This document shows, piece by piece, positions 42,504 to 54,692 of a DNA stretch of 64,000 bases. Position 1 is the stretch's first letter; the number at the start of each line of letters is the position of its first letter. Source of the DNA: Pseudomonas sp. URMO17WK12:I11 (GTDB lineage Bacteria > Pseudomonadota > Gammaproteobacteria > Pseudomonadales > Pseudomonadaceae); contig NZ_VEDF01000004.1 of the NCBI RefSeq assembly GCF_007677725.1, positions 434,001 to 498,000 on the forward strand. Reading direction: 5' to 3'. A program made the translations under genes and the position numbers. Under the pieces are notes generated by a model. The model saw nothing but the letters and a program-made list of their open reading frames with translations, ran no database searches and was not told where the DNA came from.

Positions 42504-44615
42504 ATGGCCCGTACCACCCCCATCGAGCTGTACCGCAACATCGGCATCGTCGCCCACGTGGACGCTGGCAAGACCACGACCACCGAGCGGATCCTGTTCT
42601 ACACCGGGGTCAACCACAAGATGGGCGAGGTGCACGATGGCGCTGCGACCATGGACTGGATGGCCCAGGAGCAGGAGCGCGGCATCACCATCACCTCAGC
42701 GGCGACCACCGCCTTCTGGCAGGGCTCGACCAAGCAGTTCGAGCACAAGTACCGTTTCAACATCATCGATACGCCCGGCCACGTCGATTTCACCATCGAG
42801 GTCGAGCGTTCGTTGCGTGTGCTCGATGGCGCGGTGGTGGTGTTCAGCGGCGCCGATGGGGTCGAACCGCAGTCCGAGACGGTGTGGCGCCAGGCCAACA
42901 AGTACCATGTGCCGCGTCTGGCCTACATCAACAAGATGGACCGCCAGGGCGCCGATTTTCTGCGCGTGGTGAAACAGATCGACCAGCGCCTAGGCCATCA
43001 TCCGGTACCGATCCAGTTGGCCATCGGCAGCGAAGAGAACTTCATCGGGCAAATCGACCTGGTCAAGATGAAGGCGATCTATTGGAACGAGGACGACCAC
43101 GGCACCAGCTACCGAGAAGAGCCCATTCCGCAAGATCTACAGGCGTTGGCCGAAGAATGGCGGGCGCACATGGTCGAGGCTGCCGCCGAAGCCAATGACG
43201 CGCTGACCACCAAGTTCCTCGAAGGCGAAGAACTGAGCGTGGCTGAAATCAAGGCGGCGCTGCGCCAACGCACCCTTGCCAATGAAATCGTGCCGACCAT
43301 CCTGGGCTCGTCATTCAAGAACAAGGGCGTGCCACTGATGCTCGATGCGGTGATCGATTACCTGCCGGCACCCTCGGAAATCCCGGCGATCAAAGGCACC
43401 GACCCGGACGACGAAGCGCACCTGCTCGAGCGCCACGCCGATGACAGCGAGCCATTCTCGGCGCTGGCCTTCAAGATCGCCACCGATCCCTTCGTCGGCA
43501 CCCTGACTTTCGCCAGGGTCTACTCAGGCGTGCTCAGCTCTGGCAATGCCGTGCTGAACTCCGTCAAAGGCAAAAAAGAGCGCATCGGCCGCATGGTGCA
43601 GATGCATGCCAACCAACGCGCCGAGATCAAGGACGTGTGTGCCGGCGACATCGCCGCCCTGATCGGCATGAAGGACGTCACCACCGGCGATACGCTGTGC
43701 GACCTGAACGCTCCGATCATCCTTGAGCGCATGGACTTTCCCGATCCGGTGATCTCCGTGGCGGTGGAACCGCGGACTAAAGCCGATCAGGAAAAGATGG
43801 GTATTGCCCTGAGCAAGCTGGCCCAGGAAGACCCCTCGTTCCGGGTGCGCACCGATGAGGAAACCGGGCAGACGATCATCTCCGGCATGGGTGAGCTGCA
43901 CCTGGACATCATCGTCGACCGCATGCGCCGCGAATTCAATGTCGAGGCCAACATCGGCAAGCCGCAAGTGGCCTACCGCGAGAAGATCCGCAATACCTGC
44001 GAGATCGAAGGGCGCTTCGTGCGCCAGTCCGGCGGACGCGGCCAGTATGGCCACTGCTGGATCCGCTTCGCGCCAGGCGATGAGGGTCAGGAAGGGCTCG
44101 CCTTCAGCAATGAGATCGTCGGCGGCGTGATACCGCGCGAATACATTCCGGCGATTCAAAAGGGCATCGAGGAGCAGATGAAGAACGGTGTTCTGGCCGG
44201 TTACCCGCTGATCAGCCTCAAGGCCGCAGTGTTCGACGGCTCATACCACGACGTCGACTCCAACGAAATGGCCTACAAGATCGCGGCATCGATGGCTACC
44301 AAGCAACTCTCACAGAAAGGCGGTGCCGTGTTGCTCGAGCCGGTGATGAAAGTCGAGGTGGTCACCCCTGAAGAATATCAAGGCGACATTCTTGGCGACC
44401 TGAGCCGGCGCCGCGGCATGATCCAGGATGGCGACGAGACCCCGGCCGGCAAGGTGATCCGCGCCGAGGTGCCGCTGGGCGAGATGTTCGGCTACGCCAC
44501 TTCGATGCGTTCGATGACCCAGGGTCGGGCCAGCTTCTCGATGGAGTTCACCCGCTATGCCGAGGCACCGGCGAGCATTGCCGACACCATCGTCAAGAAA
44601 AACCGCGGGGACTGA
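42504..44615 (+). CDS. fusA2: Elongation factor G 2
   Basis: A 703-residue translational GTPase. The G1 motif [11 protein letters not shown] is at residues 16-26, G2 is in [12 protein letters not shown]3 is D-T-P-G-H-V-D-F, and G4 is N-K-M-D. EF-G domains II-V follow. EF-G moves mRNA and tRNA through the ribosome. The gene stands alone, not beside rpsG and tufA, so it is the second EF-G copy known in pseudomonads. I chose the ATG at 42504 (M-A-R-T-T-P-I-E-L) from family comparison. Confidence 0.95.
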   Translation: MARTTPIELYRNIGIVAHVDAGKTTTTERILFYTGVNHKMGEVHDGAATMDWMAQEQERGITITSAATTAFWQGSTKQFEHKYRFNIIDTPGHVDFTIEVERSLRVLDGAVVVFSGADGVEPQSETVWRQANKYHVPRLAYINKMDRQGADFLRVVKQIDQRLGHHPVPIQLAIGSEENFIGQIDLVKMKAIYWNEDDHGTSYREEPIPQDLQALAEEWRAHMVEAAAEANDALTTKFLEGEELSVAEIKAALRQRTLANEIVPTILGSSFKNKGVPLMLDAVIDYLPAPSEIPAIKGTDPDDEAHLLERHADDSEPFSALAFKIATDPFVGTLTFARVYSGVLSSGNAVLNSVKGKKERIGRMVQMHANQRAEIKDVCAGDIAALIGMKDVTTGDTLCDLNAPIILERMDFPDPVISVAVEPRTKADQEKMGIALSKLAQEDPSFRVRTDEETGQTIISGMGELHLDIIVDRMRREFNVEANIGKPQVAYREKIRNTCEIEGRFVRQSGGRGQYGHCWIRFAPGDEGQEGLAFSNEIVGGVIPREYIPAIQKGIEEQMKNGVLAGYPLISLKAAVFDGSYHDVDSNEMAYKIAASMATKQLSQKGGAVLLEPVMKVEVVTPEEYQGDILGDLSRRRGMIQDGDETPAGKVIRAEVPLGEMFGYATSMRSMTQGRASFSMEFTRYAEAPASIADTIVKKNRGD

Positions 44616-44637
44616 GTTGGGGTCTGAGCGCGATCAC

Positions 44638-46080
44638 TCAGTGTTGTTCCCCCGCACGGCGCAGTAGCTTCCTGCACCGCTGCGACAGGTGCACCACCCG
44701 CAGGTGCTTACCGGCCTTGGCATAGCGCTCGCGCAGGGTCTGCAGGGCTGCGATGGCCGAGTAGTCGACAAAACTCAGGTGCTTGCAGTCCAAGGTCACG
44801 TTGGCTGGATCGTTGGCGGGGTCGAACTGGTTCAGAAACGGCGCGGTAGAGGCGAAGAACAACGTGCCGTGCACCTGATACAACTTGCCGCCCTCGCCGT
44901 CTTCATGGCTGTCGGCGTACAGCTCCCGTGCGTGCTGCCAGGCGAAGTTCACTGCCGCGATGATGATGCCGAACAGCACGGCCATGGCCAGGTCCGTCAG
45001 CACCGTGACGATGGTCACTGCAATGATCGCCAGCACGTCGCTCAGCGGCACTTTGTGCAGCACCCGCAGCGAGGCCCAGGCGAAGGTCTGCTGCGCCACC
45101 ACGAACATCACCCCGACCAACGCTGCCAGGGGAATGCGCTCGATCAACGGCGACAGGAACAGCACGAACAGCAAGATCATCACCCCCGCAGCCACGCCCG
45201 AGAGGCGTCCGCGGCCGTTGGAGCTGAGGTTGATCACGGTCTGGCCGATCATCGCACAGCCGCCCATGCCACCGCACAAGCCCGAAACCATGTTGGCTGC
45301 ACCCAGGGCCACGCACTCACGATCGGGAAAACCGCGGCTTTCGGTGATTTCATCAGTGAGATTGAGCGTCAGCAGGGTTTCCAGCAAACCGACCATGGCC
45401 ATCAACACGGCGTACGGCGCAATGATCGTTAGCGTTTCGAGGTTCCACGCTACACCGGGCAGCGCCAGCTGCGGCAGGCCACCCGCGATGTGCGCCATGT
45501 CGCCGAGCGTGCGCGTCGGCAGGTCGAGCAGGTACACCAGCAGGCCCACCCCGAGGATCGCCACCAGCGCTGGCGGTACCGCGCGAGTGAGCTTGGGCAG
45601 GACATAGACCACCAGCATGGTCAGCGCTACCAAGCCAATCATCAGGTACAGCGGCGCGCCACTGAGCCAATGCTCGCCGTCCTTGAAATGTTCGAGCTGA
45701 GCCATGGCGATGACGATCGCCAGGCCGTTGACGAAGCCGAGCATCACCGGGTACGGCACCAGGCGCACCAGCTTGCCCAGGCGCAGCAGACCGAACAGGA
45801 TCATCGCCACACCGCCCAGCAGCACCGTGGCCAGCAGATATTGCACGCCGTGCTGCACTACCAGCGCCACGATGACCACCGCCATCGAGCCGGCGGCCCC
45901 GGAGATCATCCCGGGGCGCCCGCCGAACAGGGCCGTGAGGGTGCAGATGATGAAGGCGCCATACAAGCCCATCAGCGGGTTGAGGTGGGCCACCAGGGCG
46001 AAGGCGATGCACTCGGGCACCAAGGCGAAAGAGGTGGTCAGGCCGGCGAGCAGGTCGGCACGTAGTCGGGCGGGCTTCAT
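44638..46080 (-). CDS. SulP-family anion transporter with STAS domain
   Basis: A 480-residue protein. The first 370 residues are hydrophobic, with the SulP signatures G-L-T-T-S-F-A-L-V-P-E near the start and the S-G-A-A-G-S-M-A-V segment. The C-terminal 100 residues form a STAS domain (V-T-L-D-C-K-H-L-S-F-V-D-Y-S-A). SulP proteins move sulfate, bicarbonate or dicarboxylates across the inner membrane. The start M-K-P-A-R-L-R is at 46080, with AGG 6 nt upstream. It converges with fusA2, 22 bp apart. Substrate not predictable. Confidence 0.88.
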   Translation of the reverse strand: MKPARLRADLLAGLTTSFALVPECIAFALVAHLNPLMGLYGAFIICTLTALFGGRPGMISGAAGSMAVVIVALVVQHGVQYLLATVLLGGVAMILFGLLRLGKLVRLVPYPVMLGFVNGLAIVIAMAQLEHFKDGEHWLSGAPLYLMIGLVALTMLVVYVLPKLTRAVPPALVAILGVGLLVYLLDLPTRTLGDMAHIAGGLPQLALPGVAWNLETLTIIAPYAVLMAMVGLLETLLTLNLTDEITESRGFPDRECVALGAANMVSGLCGGMGGCAMIGQTVINLSSNGRGRLSGVAAGVMILLFVLFLSPLIERIPLAALVGVMFVVAQQTFAWASLRVLHKVPLSDVLAIIAVTIVTVLTDLAMAVLFGIIIAAVNFAWQHARELYADSHEDGEGGKLYQVHGTLFFASTAPFLNQFDPANDPANVTLDCKHLSFVDYSAIAALQTLRERYAKAGKHLRVVHLSQRCRKLLRRAGEQH

Positions 46081-46162
46081 GGGCATCCTGGGGTGCAGTC
46101 CGAATGGACGGGTGAAATCAAGGGGCGCGATGTTACGGAATTTATCTGACAGCGGCCACCGC

Positions 46163-47872
46163 TCAGCGCACCCGGTCGCGGCTTTGCACCGCCAGATCCA
46201 GCGCGCGCTGCATATCCAGCCGTGCCGAGCGGCCAAGGTCGGGGTGATGCAGTTGGCCACCGCGCTCGGACGGCAGGATCGGGGCCGTCAGGTCCTCGGC
46301 GTCCATGGCTTCGAAATCCTGTTCCTTGCCCAGGGTCAGGGCACTGCGGCGCAGCAATGTGCGCACCTGCTCGGGAGTCAACGCCGGGTTGATGGCCAGC
46401 ATGGTCGCCACGGTCGCGGTGACCAGCGGCGTGGCATAGGAGGTGCCGCAGTGCTGATCGGCCGCGCCAGCAGGGCGAATGCAAGCGGCCGCGCTGACAT
46501 CCACGCGCATGTCGATGTTAGAGCTGTGGCGCTTGCGCACATGGCGCGGGTCGTCCACCGCAACCGCCTGCTCGCTGCGCTGATGACCGCCCACTACCAG
46601 CAACTGCTCGGTGACGAACGATGATGGCAAGCGGTATTCGTCGGTGCCGGACCAGGATGCGCCGTTCCCGGCCGAATTCACCACCACGACGTCAGGATGC
46701 TTGGCGCGCAGCCAGAGGAAGAACTCTTCGAGCAATTCCTCGTAGCCACTCATGGCTAGCCCTGAACGGACCAGGGAATCGACCTCATCGCCTTTGACGT
46801 TGCGGGCACCGACCCGGTGCAGCCCCCAACTCCAATTCAGCACGCGAGCACCGTCCTCGACCAGGTTGACCGATGCGGCGATGTTAGCGGTGATGCCGGC
46901 ATCGGAGTTGCGCTCGACGATCACCTCGAAGCCTGGGCTGTGCTCGCCCAAGCCCGCCAGGAAACCTTCCTGTTCGCCGGCCAGGATGCCGGTGACCAAG
47001 CTGCCGTGGGCATCGGCTTGCTGGCCGTCACGGCCATACACACACACGTGGCGCGCAGCGCACCGGCCGCGGTAGGCGGTGAACGCAGGCGCATCGAAAT
47101 CCACGTCCCGCTCTATCACGCCGATGCGCACCGGTTGCACCGGCAGACGCGCTGCCGGGATGCGCCGCTGGTAGAAATACAGGGCATCCAGGAAACGGTT
47201 GGCCGCCCATTCGTCAGCCTGGCTGATCGCGGCGGAGCTGCGCCCAGCGCCCTCCTCGCCCGGCTCCGGCGCAGACTCCTCGATGACCACGGCGTCCACG
47301 CTGAGCTCGCTGCCCATGCGCAAGATCATCGCGTCACGCTGCACCAAGTCGCGCACCGGCAAGCGCAGCTGGTAGACATTGAGCGGCGCGATGGCCCCCA
47401 CCACACGCGCGCCATATCTTTCGGCAATGCGCCGCGCTTCGCTCAAACCGTCGTGCTTTTCCTCGATCAACAGACTGACCAGATCGACGTAGGTGGTCAG
47501 ACCGTCCATGTTCTTGGCCACTTCATGGGGCTGCGCGGCTATCACATGGCTGCGTCCACGCGTCAGCCATACGGAGTTGCTGGTGCGGCCGCCCTCCTCC
47601 AACCAGAGCGGCGCGCTGGGTCGCTGCATGTCGCCAAGCTTCACGGTCACGCGATCACCGTCGCGTTGCACCTGGTCACGGCTCAAGCGGGTTGTCCCGA
47701 GCCAGACGGTCGGGGTCTGTGCACCGAGCCCTTGACTGCGCAGGCACCACTGCGCCGTGTCGACAGCCAGCAGCTCGCCACAGCGTTGCAAAGCGTTGAT
47801 GCGCAGTGGTTCAGCCGACGCCTGTACGCCGCTGCCGCACAGCCACAATAATCCAACCAGAACACGCTTCAT
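46163..47872 (-). CDS. Secreted S8 (subtilisin-like) serine protease
   Basis: A 569-residue protein with a signal peptide (cleavage near A-S-A-E-P) and a roughly 240-residue N-terminal region, followed by a subtilase domain. The histidine is in A-D-A-H-G-S-L-V-T-G, the oxyanion asparagine in V-N-S-A-G-N-G, and the nucleophile in G-T-S-Y-A-T-P (Ser about 478). The Asp motif, normally V-I-D-T-G-V-D, reads V-I-E-R-D-V-D, with Glu at the catalytic position. The ATG at 47872 has GAGGG about 9 nt upstream. The protein probably acts in the periplasm or outside the cell. Confidence 0.82.
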   Translation of the reverse strand: MKRVLVGLLWLCGSGVQASAEPLRINALQRCGELLAVDTAQWCLRSQGLGAQTPTVWLGTTRLSRDQVQRDGDRVTVKLGDMQRPSAPLWLEEGGRTSNSVWLTRGRSHVIAAQPHEVAKNMDGLTTYVDLVSLLIEEKHDGLSEARRIAERYGARVVGAIAPLNVYQLRLPVRDLVQRDAMILRMGSELSVDAVVIEESAPEPGEEGAGRSSAAISQADEWAANRFLDALYFYQRRIPAARLPVQPVRIGVIERDVDFDAPAFTAYRGRCAARHVCVYGRDGQQADAHGSLVTGILAGEQEGFLAGLGEHSPGFEVIVERNSDAGITANIAASVNLVEDGARVLNWSWGLHRVGARNVKGDEVDSLVRSGLAMSGYEELLEEFFLWLRAKHPDVVVVNSAGNGASWSGTDEYRLPSSFVTEQLLVVGGHQRSEQAVAVDDPRHVRKRHSSNIDMRVDVSAAACIRPAGAADQHCGTSYATPLVTATVATMLAINPALTPEQVRTLLRRSALTLGKEQDFEAMDAEDLTAPILPSERGGQLHHPDLGRSARLDMQRALDLAVQSRDRVR

Positions 47873-48097
47873 GGCATCGGCCCTCACACCTTGTGAGTGC
47901 GACAGACCTTGCCGCGCAAAGGTTCATCGACGTTTGGGCGCCGCGCTATCGCGTGCCAGCCATTGCGCCAAGGCCTCGCTGATAATCGGCAATAACTTCC
48001 GCTTTCTTGCCAATAGCATGACACGGCGCAGATTCCGGCCCGACAAAGTGTCGGCAAATTTGCCATCATGCTGACTCTACCTGCGGAGATTCCAGAC
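47873..48097. other. Gap between the S8 protease and secretin-like genes
   Basis: This 225-bp divergent gap has no supportable gene. It should hold promoters for both neighbours. Confidence 0.3.
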
Positions 48098-48832
48098 ATG
48101 CCGCTACGCCCCCTTCTCTTCTCCCTGCTGCTGGCCACCAGCGCGGTTACCCAGGCCGCAACCGAAGTGATTGCACTGCAGCATCGCAGCAGCGCGGAAC
48201 TGTTGCCTGCAGCCCAGTCGTTCCTCGGTCGTGACGGCACTGTCAGCGCTTTCGAGGACAAGCTCGTCGTGAATGCCGACGCCGAGCGCATCGACGACCT
48301 GCGCGCACTGCTGCAACAACTCGATACCGTCCCCAGGCGCTTGCTGATCAGCGTTGATAACACCGACAGCAACGACCAGGACACGCGGGGTGATGGTCGG
48401 GTCATTCGCTATGGCACCAGCAACCGCAACGGCGGGCTGCAGCAGATACAGGCCAGTGAGGGCCAACCCGCGCTGATCCAGGTTGGCCAGAGCATTCCGA
48501 TTACCAGCGCCAGCACAGATGGCTACGGACGCCTGCATACGGATACCCAGTATCGCAATGTAACCCAGGGTTTTTACGTCACGCCGTACCTCAGCGGTGA
48601 GCGCGTGCGCTTGCAAATCAGCAGCAATAACGATCGAACGAGCAGCGAACGCGCTGATGTAGTGGATGTTCAAAGTACCGACACAACCATCACCGCCCCG
48701 CTTGGCGAGTGGGTGAATCTAGCCGCTTCCAATCAGCAGAGCCAAGCTGAGCGCGACCCTTCCAGCCGTACCTACAGCACCCAGCGGGGGAAAAATATGA
48801 CCTTGCGAGTAAAAGTCGACGTTTTGGAGTAA
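48098..48832 (+). CDS. Secretin N-domain-like periplasmic protein
   Basis: A 244-residue exported protein starting M-P-L-R-P-L-L-F with a signal peptide ending T-Q-A-A-T. The mature part starts with an N1-type secretin repeat (V-I-A-L-Q-H-R-S-S-A-E-L-L ... L-V-V-N-A-D-A-E-R-I-D-D-L), as found before the pore domain of GspD-like secretins. The remaining beta-rich part resembles the start of the secretin domain but is too short to make a pore. It could be a solo accessory to a secretion system. It lies divergent from the S8 protease gene. GGAG stands about 10 nt before the ATG. Confidence 0.7.
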   Translation: MPLRPLLFSLLLATSAVTQAATEVIALQHRSSAELLPAAQSFLGRDGTVSAFEDKLVVNADAERIDDLRALLQQLDTVPRRLLISVDNTDSNDQDTRGDGRVIRYGTSNRNGGLQQIQASEGQPALIQVGQSIPITSASTDGYGRLHTDTQYRNVTQGFYVTPYLSGERVRLQISSNNDRTSSERADVVDVQSTDTTITAPLGEWVNLAASNQQSQAERDPSSRTYSTQRGKNMTLRVKVDVLE

Positions 48833-49320
48833 GCCCAGTCAGCTCAAGGCTTCGACCAATGGCCTCGAAACTGACCGACGAGTCGCATTAGACCAAAGAT
48901 GTAGTAGACAAAAAAATCCACTACAAAACATTTGACAGGTGGTTTTTGCCAGGGGCATGATGGCCTCGCTCCCGCTAATCAGGGGCCCTGGCAAGGGCCT
49001 TCGAGGCGCTCTCCTCCTACCCTGGAGGCGCCTCGTGTCCATACGGCCCACAAGGCGGTTCGACGGGATTGCGACTGCAACGAAGAAGTTGTCCCGAGGG
49101 ACGGAAGCGCAGTACCGCAGTTCTGGCAATCGCGTCGCACCGCAGCAAGGCATCCACGAGCCGAGCTGTCGGAAGCGCTCCCGCGCCTGCTCTGCACCTT
49201 CTACCCCTCCCGCCTTCACGTTCGCCGTCGCCGTCTCGCCGCTGGACAGCCGCCTCGCCCCTGAGCCGTCCCGAGCATCAGCACAATTAACCCAAGATCG
49301 ATGCGACGAGGTTTATTTCC
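48833..49320. promoter_or_regulatory. Long aceA leader with promoter candidate and inverted repeat
   Basis: This 488-bp stretch has no supportable gene. A promoter candidate has TTGACA at 48932-48937 and CATGAT at 48956-48961 (18-bp spacer), which would give a leader of about 350 nt before aceA. A perfect 9-bp inverted repeat, TTGCCAGGG at 48946-48954 and CCCTGGCAA at 48986-48994, overlaps the spacer and flanks the likely start of transcription. That place would suit an operator or a leader hairpin. An open frame on the minus strand over 48839-49219 has poor composition and was not accepted. Confidence 0.45.
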
Positions 49321-50646
49321 ATGGCACTGACACGCGAACAGCAAATTGCAGCCCTCGAGAAAGACTGGGCCGAGAACCCGCGCTGGAAAGGCGTGACCCG
49401 TACCTATACCGCCGCCGATGTCGTTCGCCTGCGTGGCTCGCTGCAACCTGAGCACACCCTGGCGCGCCTGGGTGCAGAAAAACTGTGGAAGCTGGTCACC
49501 GAAGGGGCGCACCCGTCCTTCCGCCCGGAAAAAGACTTCGTCAACTGCATGGGCGCCCTGACCGGTGGCCAGGCCGTGCAACAGGTCAAGGCCGGCATCC
49601 AGGCTATCTACCTGTCCGGCTGGCAAGTCGCCGCCGACAACAACTCGGCCGAGTCGATGTACCCTGACCAGTCGTTGTACCCGGTCGACTCGGTTCCGAC
49701 CGTGGTCAAGCGCATCAACAATTCCTTCCGCCGTGCCGACCAGATCCAGTGGAAAGCGGGCAAGAACCCCGGGGATGAAGGCTACATCGATTACTTCGCA
49801 CCGATCGTCGCCGACGCCGAGGCAGGCTTCGGTGGCGTGCTCAACGCCTACGAGCTGATGAAGAACATGATCGAAGCGGGCGCTGCCGGCGTGCACTTCG
49901 AAGACCAACTGGCATCGGTCAAGAAATGCGGACACATGGGTGGCAAGGTCTTGGTGCCCACGCAGGAAGCCGTACAGAAATTGGTAGCGGCGCGTCTGGC
50001 CGCAGACGTGTCCGGCGTGCCGACGATCATCCTGGCCCGTACCGACGCCAACGCCGCTGACCTGCTGACCAGCGACTGCGACCCGTACGATCAGCCGTTC
50101 GTGATCGGTGAGCGGACCCGTGAAGGTTTCTACAAGGTACGTGCCGGTCTCGACCAGGCGATCGCCCGCGGCCTGGCCTATGCCCCGTACGCCGATCTGA
50201 TCTGGTGCGAAACGGCCAAGCCCGATCTGGACGAAGCACGCCGCTTCGCCGAGGCAATCAAGAAGGAATACCCGGACCAGCTGCTGTCCTACAACTGCTC
50301 GCCGTCCTTCAACTGGAAGAAAAACCTCGACGACGCGACCATCGCCAAGTTCCAGCGCGAGCTGTCGGCCATGGGCTACAAGCACCAGTTCATCACCCTG
50401 GCCGGCATCCACAACATGTGGCATGGCATGTTCAACCTGGCACACGACTACGCACGCAACGACATGACAGCGTACGTCAAGCTGCAGGAACAGGAGTTCG
50501 CCGACGCCAGCAAAGGCTACACCTTCGTTGCCCACCAGCAGGAAGTCGGTACCGGCTACTTCGATGACATGACCACGGTGATCCAGGGTGGCGCCTCGTC
50601 GGTGACGGCCCTGACCGGCTCGACCGAGGAAGAGCAGTTCCACTGA
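49321..50646 (+). CDS. aceA: Isocitrate lyase
   Basis: A 441-residue enzyme of the typical proteobacterial length. The catalytic cysteine is in the signature K-K-C-G-H-M-G-G-K near residue 200. The metal and glyoxylate sites lie in [10 protein letters not shown] and H-F-E-D-Q. It splits isocitrate into succinate and glyoxylate, the first step of the glyoxylate bypass for growth on acetate and fatty acids. It is monocistronic with its own terminator. A GAGG stands about 10 nt before the ATG. Confidence 0.98.
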   Translation: MALTREQQIAALEKDWAENPRWKGVTRTYTAADVVRLRGSLQPEHTLARLGAEKLWKLVTEGAHPSFRPEKDFVNCMGALTGGQAVQQVKAGIQAIYLSGWQVAADNNSAESMYPDQSLYPVDSVPTVVKRINNSFRRADQIQWKAGKNPGDEGYIDYFAPIVADAEAGFGGVLNAYELMKNMIEAGAAGVHFEDQLASVKKCGHMGGKVLVPTQEAVQKLVAARLAADVSGVPTIILARTDANAADLLTSDCDPYDQPFVIGERTREGFYKVRAGLDQAIARGLAYAPYADLIWCETAKPDLDEARRFAEAIKKEYPDQLLSYNCSPSFNWKKNLDDATIAKFQRELSAMGYKHQFITLAGIHNMWHGMFNLAHDYARNDMTAYVKLQEQEFADASKGYTFVAHQQEVGTGYFDDMTTVIQGGASSVTALTGSTEEEQFH

Positions 50647-50667
50647 CCTTGGCAGGTCGATGACCAG

Positions 50668-50702
50668 AGGCCCGGCGCTTGCGAGAGCGTCGGGCCTTTT
50701 TT
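50668..50702 (+). terminator. Intrinsic terminator of aceA
   Basis: A 12-bp GC-rich stem (AGGCCCGGCGCT with AGCGTCGGGCCT, one G-T pair) closes a 6-nt loop and is followed by six T's. It lies 22 nt after the aceA stop. Confidence 0.92.
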
Positions 50703-51231
50703 CGTGGGTCGCTGCGCTGGATGCAAGGACGCCAACGGCCCAGCAGCGCCCCTGTCCTGTGAAACCGGTCTATGCTCTAAGCACCGGGGCATTGCTCGAG
50801 CCAGCGAAGTATTGATCCAGAGCGGTACCAGCCGCCGTCAGACCTGCTAAAAAAGGCGTTTTTGGCATTTGCAAGTGGGGGCGAATCGCTAATGAACTTT
50901 ACAACCCGCAAAACAGCCAAACTAATCAGCACGCCTTCAAATGATATTAATTATCATTACGAAGTTTGTAATTCATTACCACTCGCAAGAAACATAATTA
51001 ACAAAAGCGCACGCAATGCCCGAATCTCAAGGCTTTCAGCCAGTTAGCCGCAGGTCATGTACTAAATCCTACGAATAAATTTGCAGCGGAAATTTTACTT
51101 GCTACCGGTTTACCCATAAAATCAGCGCGATTGATTCAGCTGCGACATTTGGTCACTGCACCTGCGACACCGCGTCGCCGCTCTACTTATTTCAGACTGC
51201 AGAGCTGGGTCTCTGTATAAGGATTTCAAGC
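50703..51231. promoter_or_regulatory. nuo operon leader region
   Basis: About 530 bp between the aceA terminator and nuoA. The central part (50860-51120) is rich in A and T. It contains a Fur-box-like palindrome (listed separately) and a short open frame at 50892-51047 that I do not accept as a gene. The promoters of the nuo operon must lie here, but no single -35/-10 pair stands out. Confidence 0.45.
50943..50961. promoter_or_regulatory. Fur-box-like palindrome upstream of nuoA
   Basis: The sequence GATATTAATTATCATTACG matches the 19-bp Fur consensus at 14 positions by my count, and AATGATA-N5-TATCATT around it is a perfect inverted repeat. It lies about 270 bp before nuoA. Control of an iron-rich complex I operon by Fur would make sense, but distance and lack of a mapped promoter leave this open. 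Confidence 0.4.
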
Positions 51232-51645
51232 ATGTCCGATTCGGCAGGACTCATCGCCCACAACTGGGGCTTTGCCATCTTCCTCCTGGGTGTCGTCGGC
51301 CTGTGTGCCTTCATGCTCGGTCTGTCCAGCCTGCTCGGTAGCAAGGCTTGGGGCCGCGCCAAGAACGAACCCTTCGAATCCGGCATGCTGCCTACCGGCA
51401 GCGCGCGCCTGCGCCTGTCCGCCAAATTCTATCTGGTCGCGATGCTCTTCGTGATCTTCGATATCGAAGCCCTCTTCCTGTATGCATGGTCTGTGTCCGT
51501 CCGCGAGAGCGGCTGGACCGGATTCGTCGAAGCACTCGTTTTCATAGCAATTCTGTTGGCAGGTCTTGTCTACCTATGGCGTGTCGGGGCCCTTGACTGG
51601 GCTCCCGAAGGGCGCCGCAAGCGGCAAGCGAAGCTGAAACAATGA
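51232..51645 (+). CDS. nuoA: NADH-quinone oxidoreductase subunit A
   Basis: A 137-residue membrane protein with three helices. The K-N-E-P-F-E-S-G segment near residue 45 and the [11 protein letters not shown] helix are the conserved parts of NuoA. It belongs to the membrane arm of complex I near the quinone site. AAGGAT precedes the ATG. It is the first gene of a twelve-gene run of nuo genes that continues past the right edge. Confidence 0.96.
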   Translation: MSDSAGLIAHNWGFAIFLLGVVGLCAFMLGLSSLLGSKAWGRAKNEPFESGMLPTGSARLRLSAKFYLVAMLFVIFDIEALFLYAWSVSVRESGWTGFVEALVFIAILLAGLVYLWRVGALDWAPEGRRKRQAKLKQ

Positions 51646-51655
51646 GGCTTTGGCA

Positions 51656-52333
51656 ATGCAATACAATCTCACCAGAATCGACCCGGATGCGCCCAACGAG
51701 CAATACCCGGTAGGTGATCGGGAAACCGTCACCGACCAATTGCTGGAGGACCAGGTCCACAAGAACATCTTCATGGGCAAGCTCGAAGATGTCCTCAGTG
51801 GCGCGGTCAACTGGGGTCGCAAGAACTCCCTCTGGCCGTACAACTTCGGCCTGTCCTGCTGCTACGTGGAAATGACCACCGCCTTCACGGCGCCCCACGA
51901 CATCGCCCGCTTCGGCGCCGAAGTCATCCGGGCCTCGCCGCGCCAGGCGGACTTCATGGTCATCGCCGGTACCTGCTTCATCAAGATGGCGCCGATCATT
52001 CAGCGCCTCTACGAGCAGATGCTCGAACCCAAGTGGGTCATCTCCATGGGTTCGTGCGCCAACTCCGGTGGCATGTACGACATCTACTCGGTCGTTCAGG
52101 GGGTCGACAAGTTCCTCCCCGTGGACGTCTACGTGCCTGGCTGCCCACCGCGCCCCGAAGCGTTCCTGCAAGGCTTGATGCTGCTGCAGGAATCGATCGG
52201 CCAAGAACGACGCCCGCTTTCCTGGGTTGTTGGCGATCAAGGCATCTACCGTGCCGAGATGCCTGCTCAGAAAGACCTGCGTCGTGAACAGCGCATTGCG
52301 GTAACCAACCTGCGCAGCCCCGACGAAGTCTGA
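51656..52333 (+). CDS. nuoB: NADH-quinone oxidoreductase subunit B
   Basis: A 225-residue subunit that holds Fe-S cluster N2, the last one before quinone. The ligands are visible in [16 protein letters not shown] and P-G-C-P-P-R-P-E. The ATG at 51656 has GAGG about 8 nt upstream; the TTG two codons earlier is not needed. It lies 10 nt after nuoA. Confidence 0.97.
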   Translation: MQYNLTRIDPDAPNEQYPVGDRETVTDQLLEDQVHKNIFMGKLEDVLSGAVNWGRKNSLWPYNFGLSCCYVEMTTAFTAPHDIARFGAEVIRASPRQADFMVIAGTCFIKMAPIIQRLYEQMLEPKWVISMGSCANSGGMYDIYSVVQGVDKFLPVDVYVPGCPPRPEAFLQGLMLLQESIGQERRPLSWVVGDQGIYRAEMPAQKDLRREQRIAVTNLRSPDEV

Positions 52334-52392
52334 TCCAGCGACCTGCCGCCCGCTCCCGTGAGCCGGCGGCCTGGCTTCATTCTTAACGCTGA

Positions 52393-54192
<1,800 letters not shown>

Positions 54193-54194
54193 GC

Positions 54195-54692
54195 ATGAAC
54201 AGCACGCTTATCCAGACAGACCGTTTCGCCTTGAGCGAAACCGAGCGCTCGGCCATCGAGCACGAAATGCACCACTACGAAGACCCGCGCGCGGCGTCCA
54301 TCGAAGCCTTGAAGATCGTCCAGAAGGAGCGCGGCTGGGTGCCAGATGGCGCCATCCACGCCATCGGCGAAGTGCTGGGCATTCCCGCCAGCGACGTCGA
54401 GGGTGTCGCCACCTTCTACAGCCAGATCTTCCGTCAGCCGGTCGGCCGCCACATCATCCGTGTGTGCGACAGCATGGTCTGCTACATCGGCGGCCACGAA
54501 TCGGTGGTCAGCCAGATTCAGCACGAGCTGGGCATCGGCCTGGGCCAGACGACGGCCGACGGCCGCTTCACCCTGCTGCCGGTGTGCTGCCTGGGCAACT
54601 GCGACAAGGCGCCGGCGCTGATGATCGACGACGATACCTTCGGTGATGTGCAGCCGGCCGGTGTGTCCAAACTGCTGGAGGGTTACGTATGA
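54195..54692 (+). CDS. nuoE: NADH-quinone oxidoreductase subunit E
   Basis: A 165-residue thioredoxin-like ferredoxin subunit that holds the 2Fe-2S cluster N1a. The ligand pattern is V-C-D-S-M-V-C followed by C-L-G-N-C about 35 residues later. It starts 2 nt after the nuoCD stop and overlaps nuoF by 4 nt. Confidence 0.96.
   Translation: MNSTLIQTDRFALSETERSAIEHEMHHYEDPRAASIEALKIVQKERGWVPDGAIHAIGEVLGIPASDVEGVATFYSQIFRQPVGRHIIRVCDSMVCYIGGHESVVSQIQHELGIGLGQTTADGRFTLLPVCCLGNCDKAPALMIDDDTFGDVQPAGVSKLLEGYV

Noticed and set aside
48839..49219. A 126-codon minus-strand frame in the aceA leader
   Set aside because: Cys/Arg/Pro-rich product without motif, overlapping the promoter candidate; codon use unlike neighbours.
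50892..51047. Short open frame of 51 codons (61 from an upstream in-frame start) in the nuo leader
   Set aside because: No ribosome site of note, no family, and it contains the Fur-like palindrome; AT-rich DNA gives such frames by chance.
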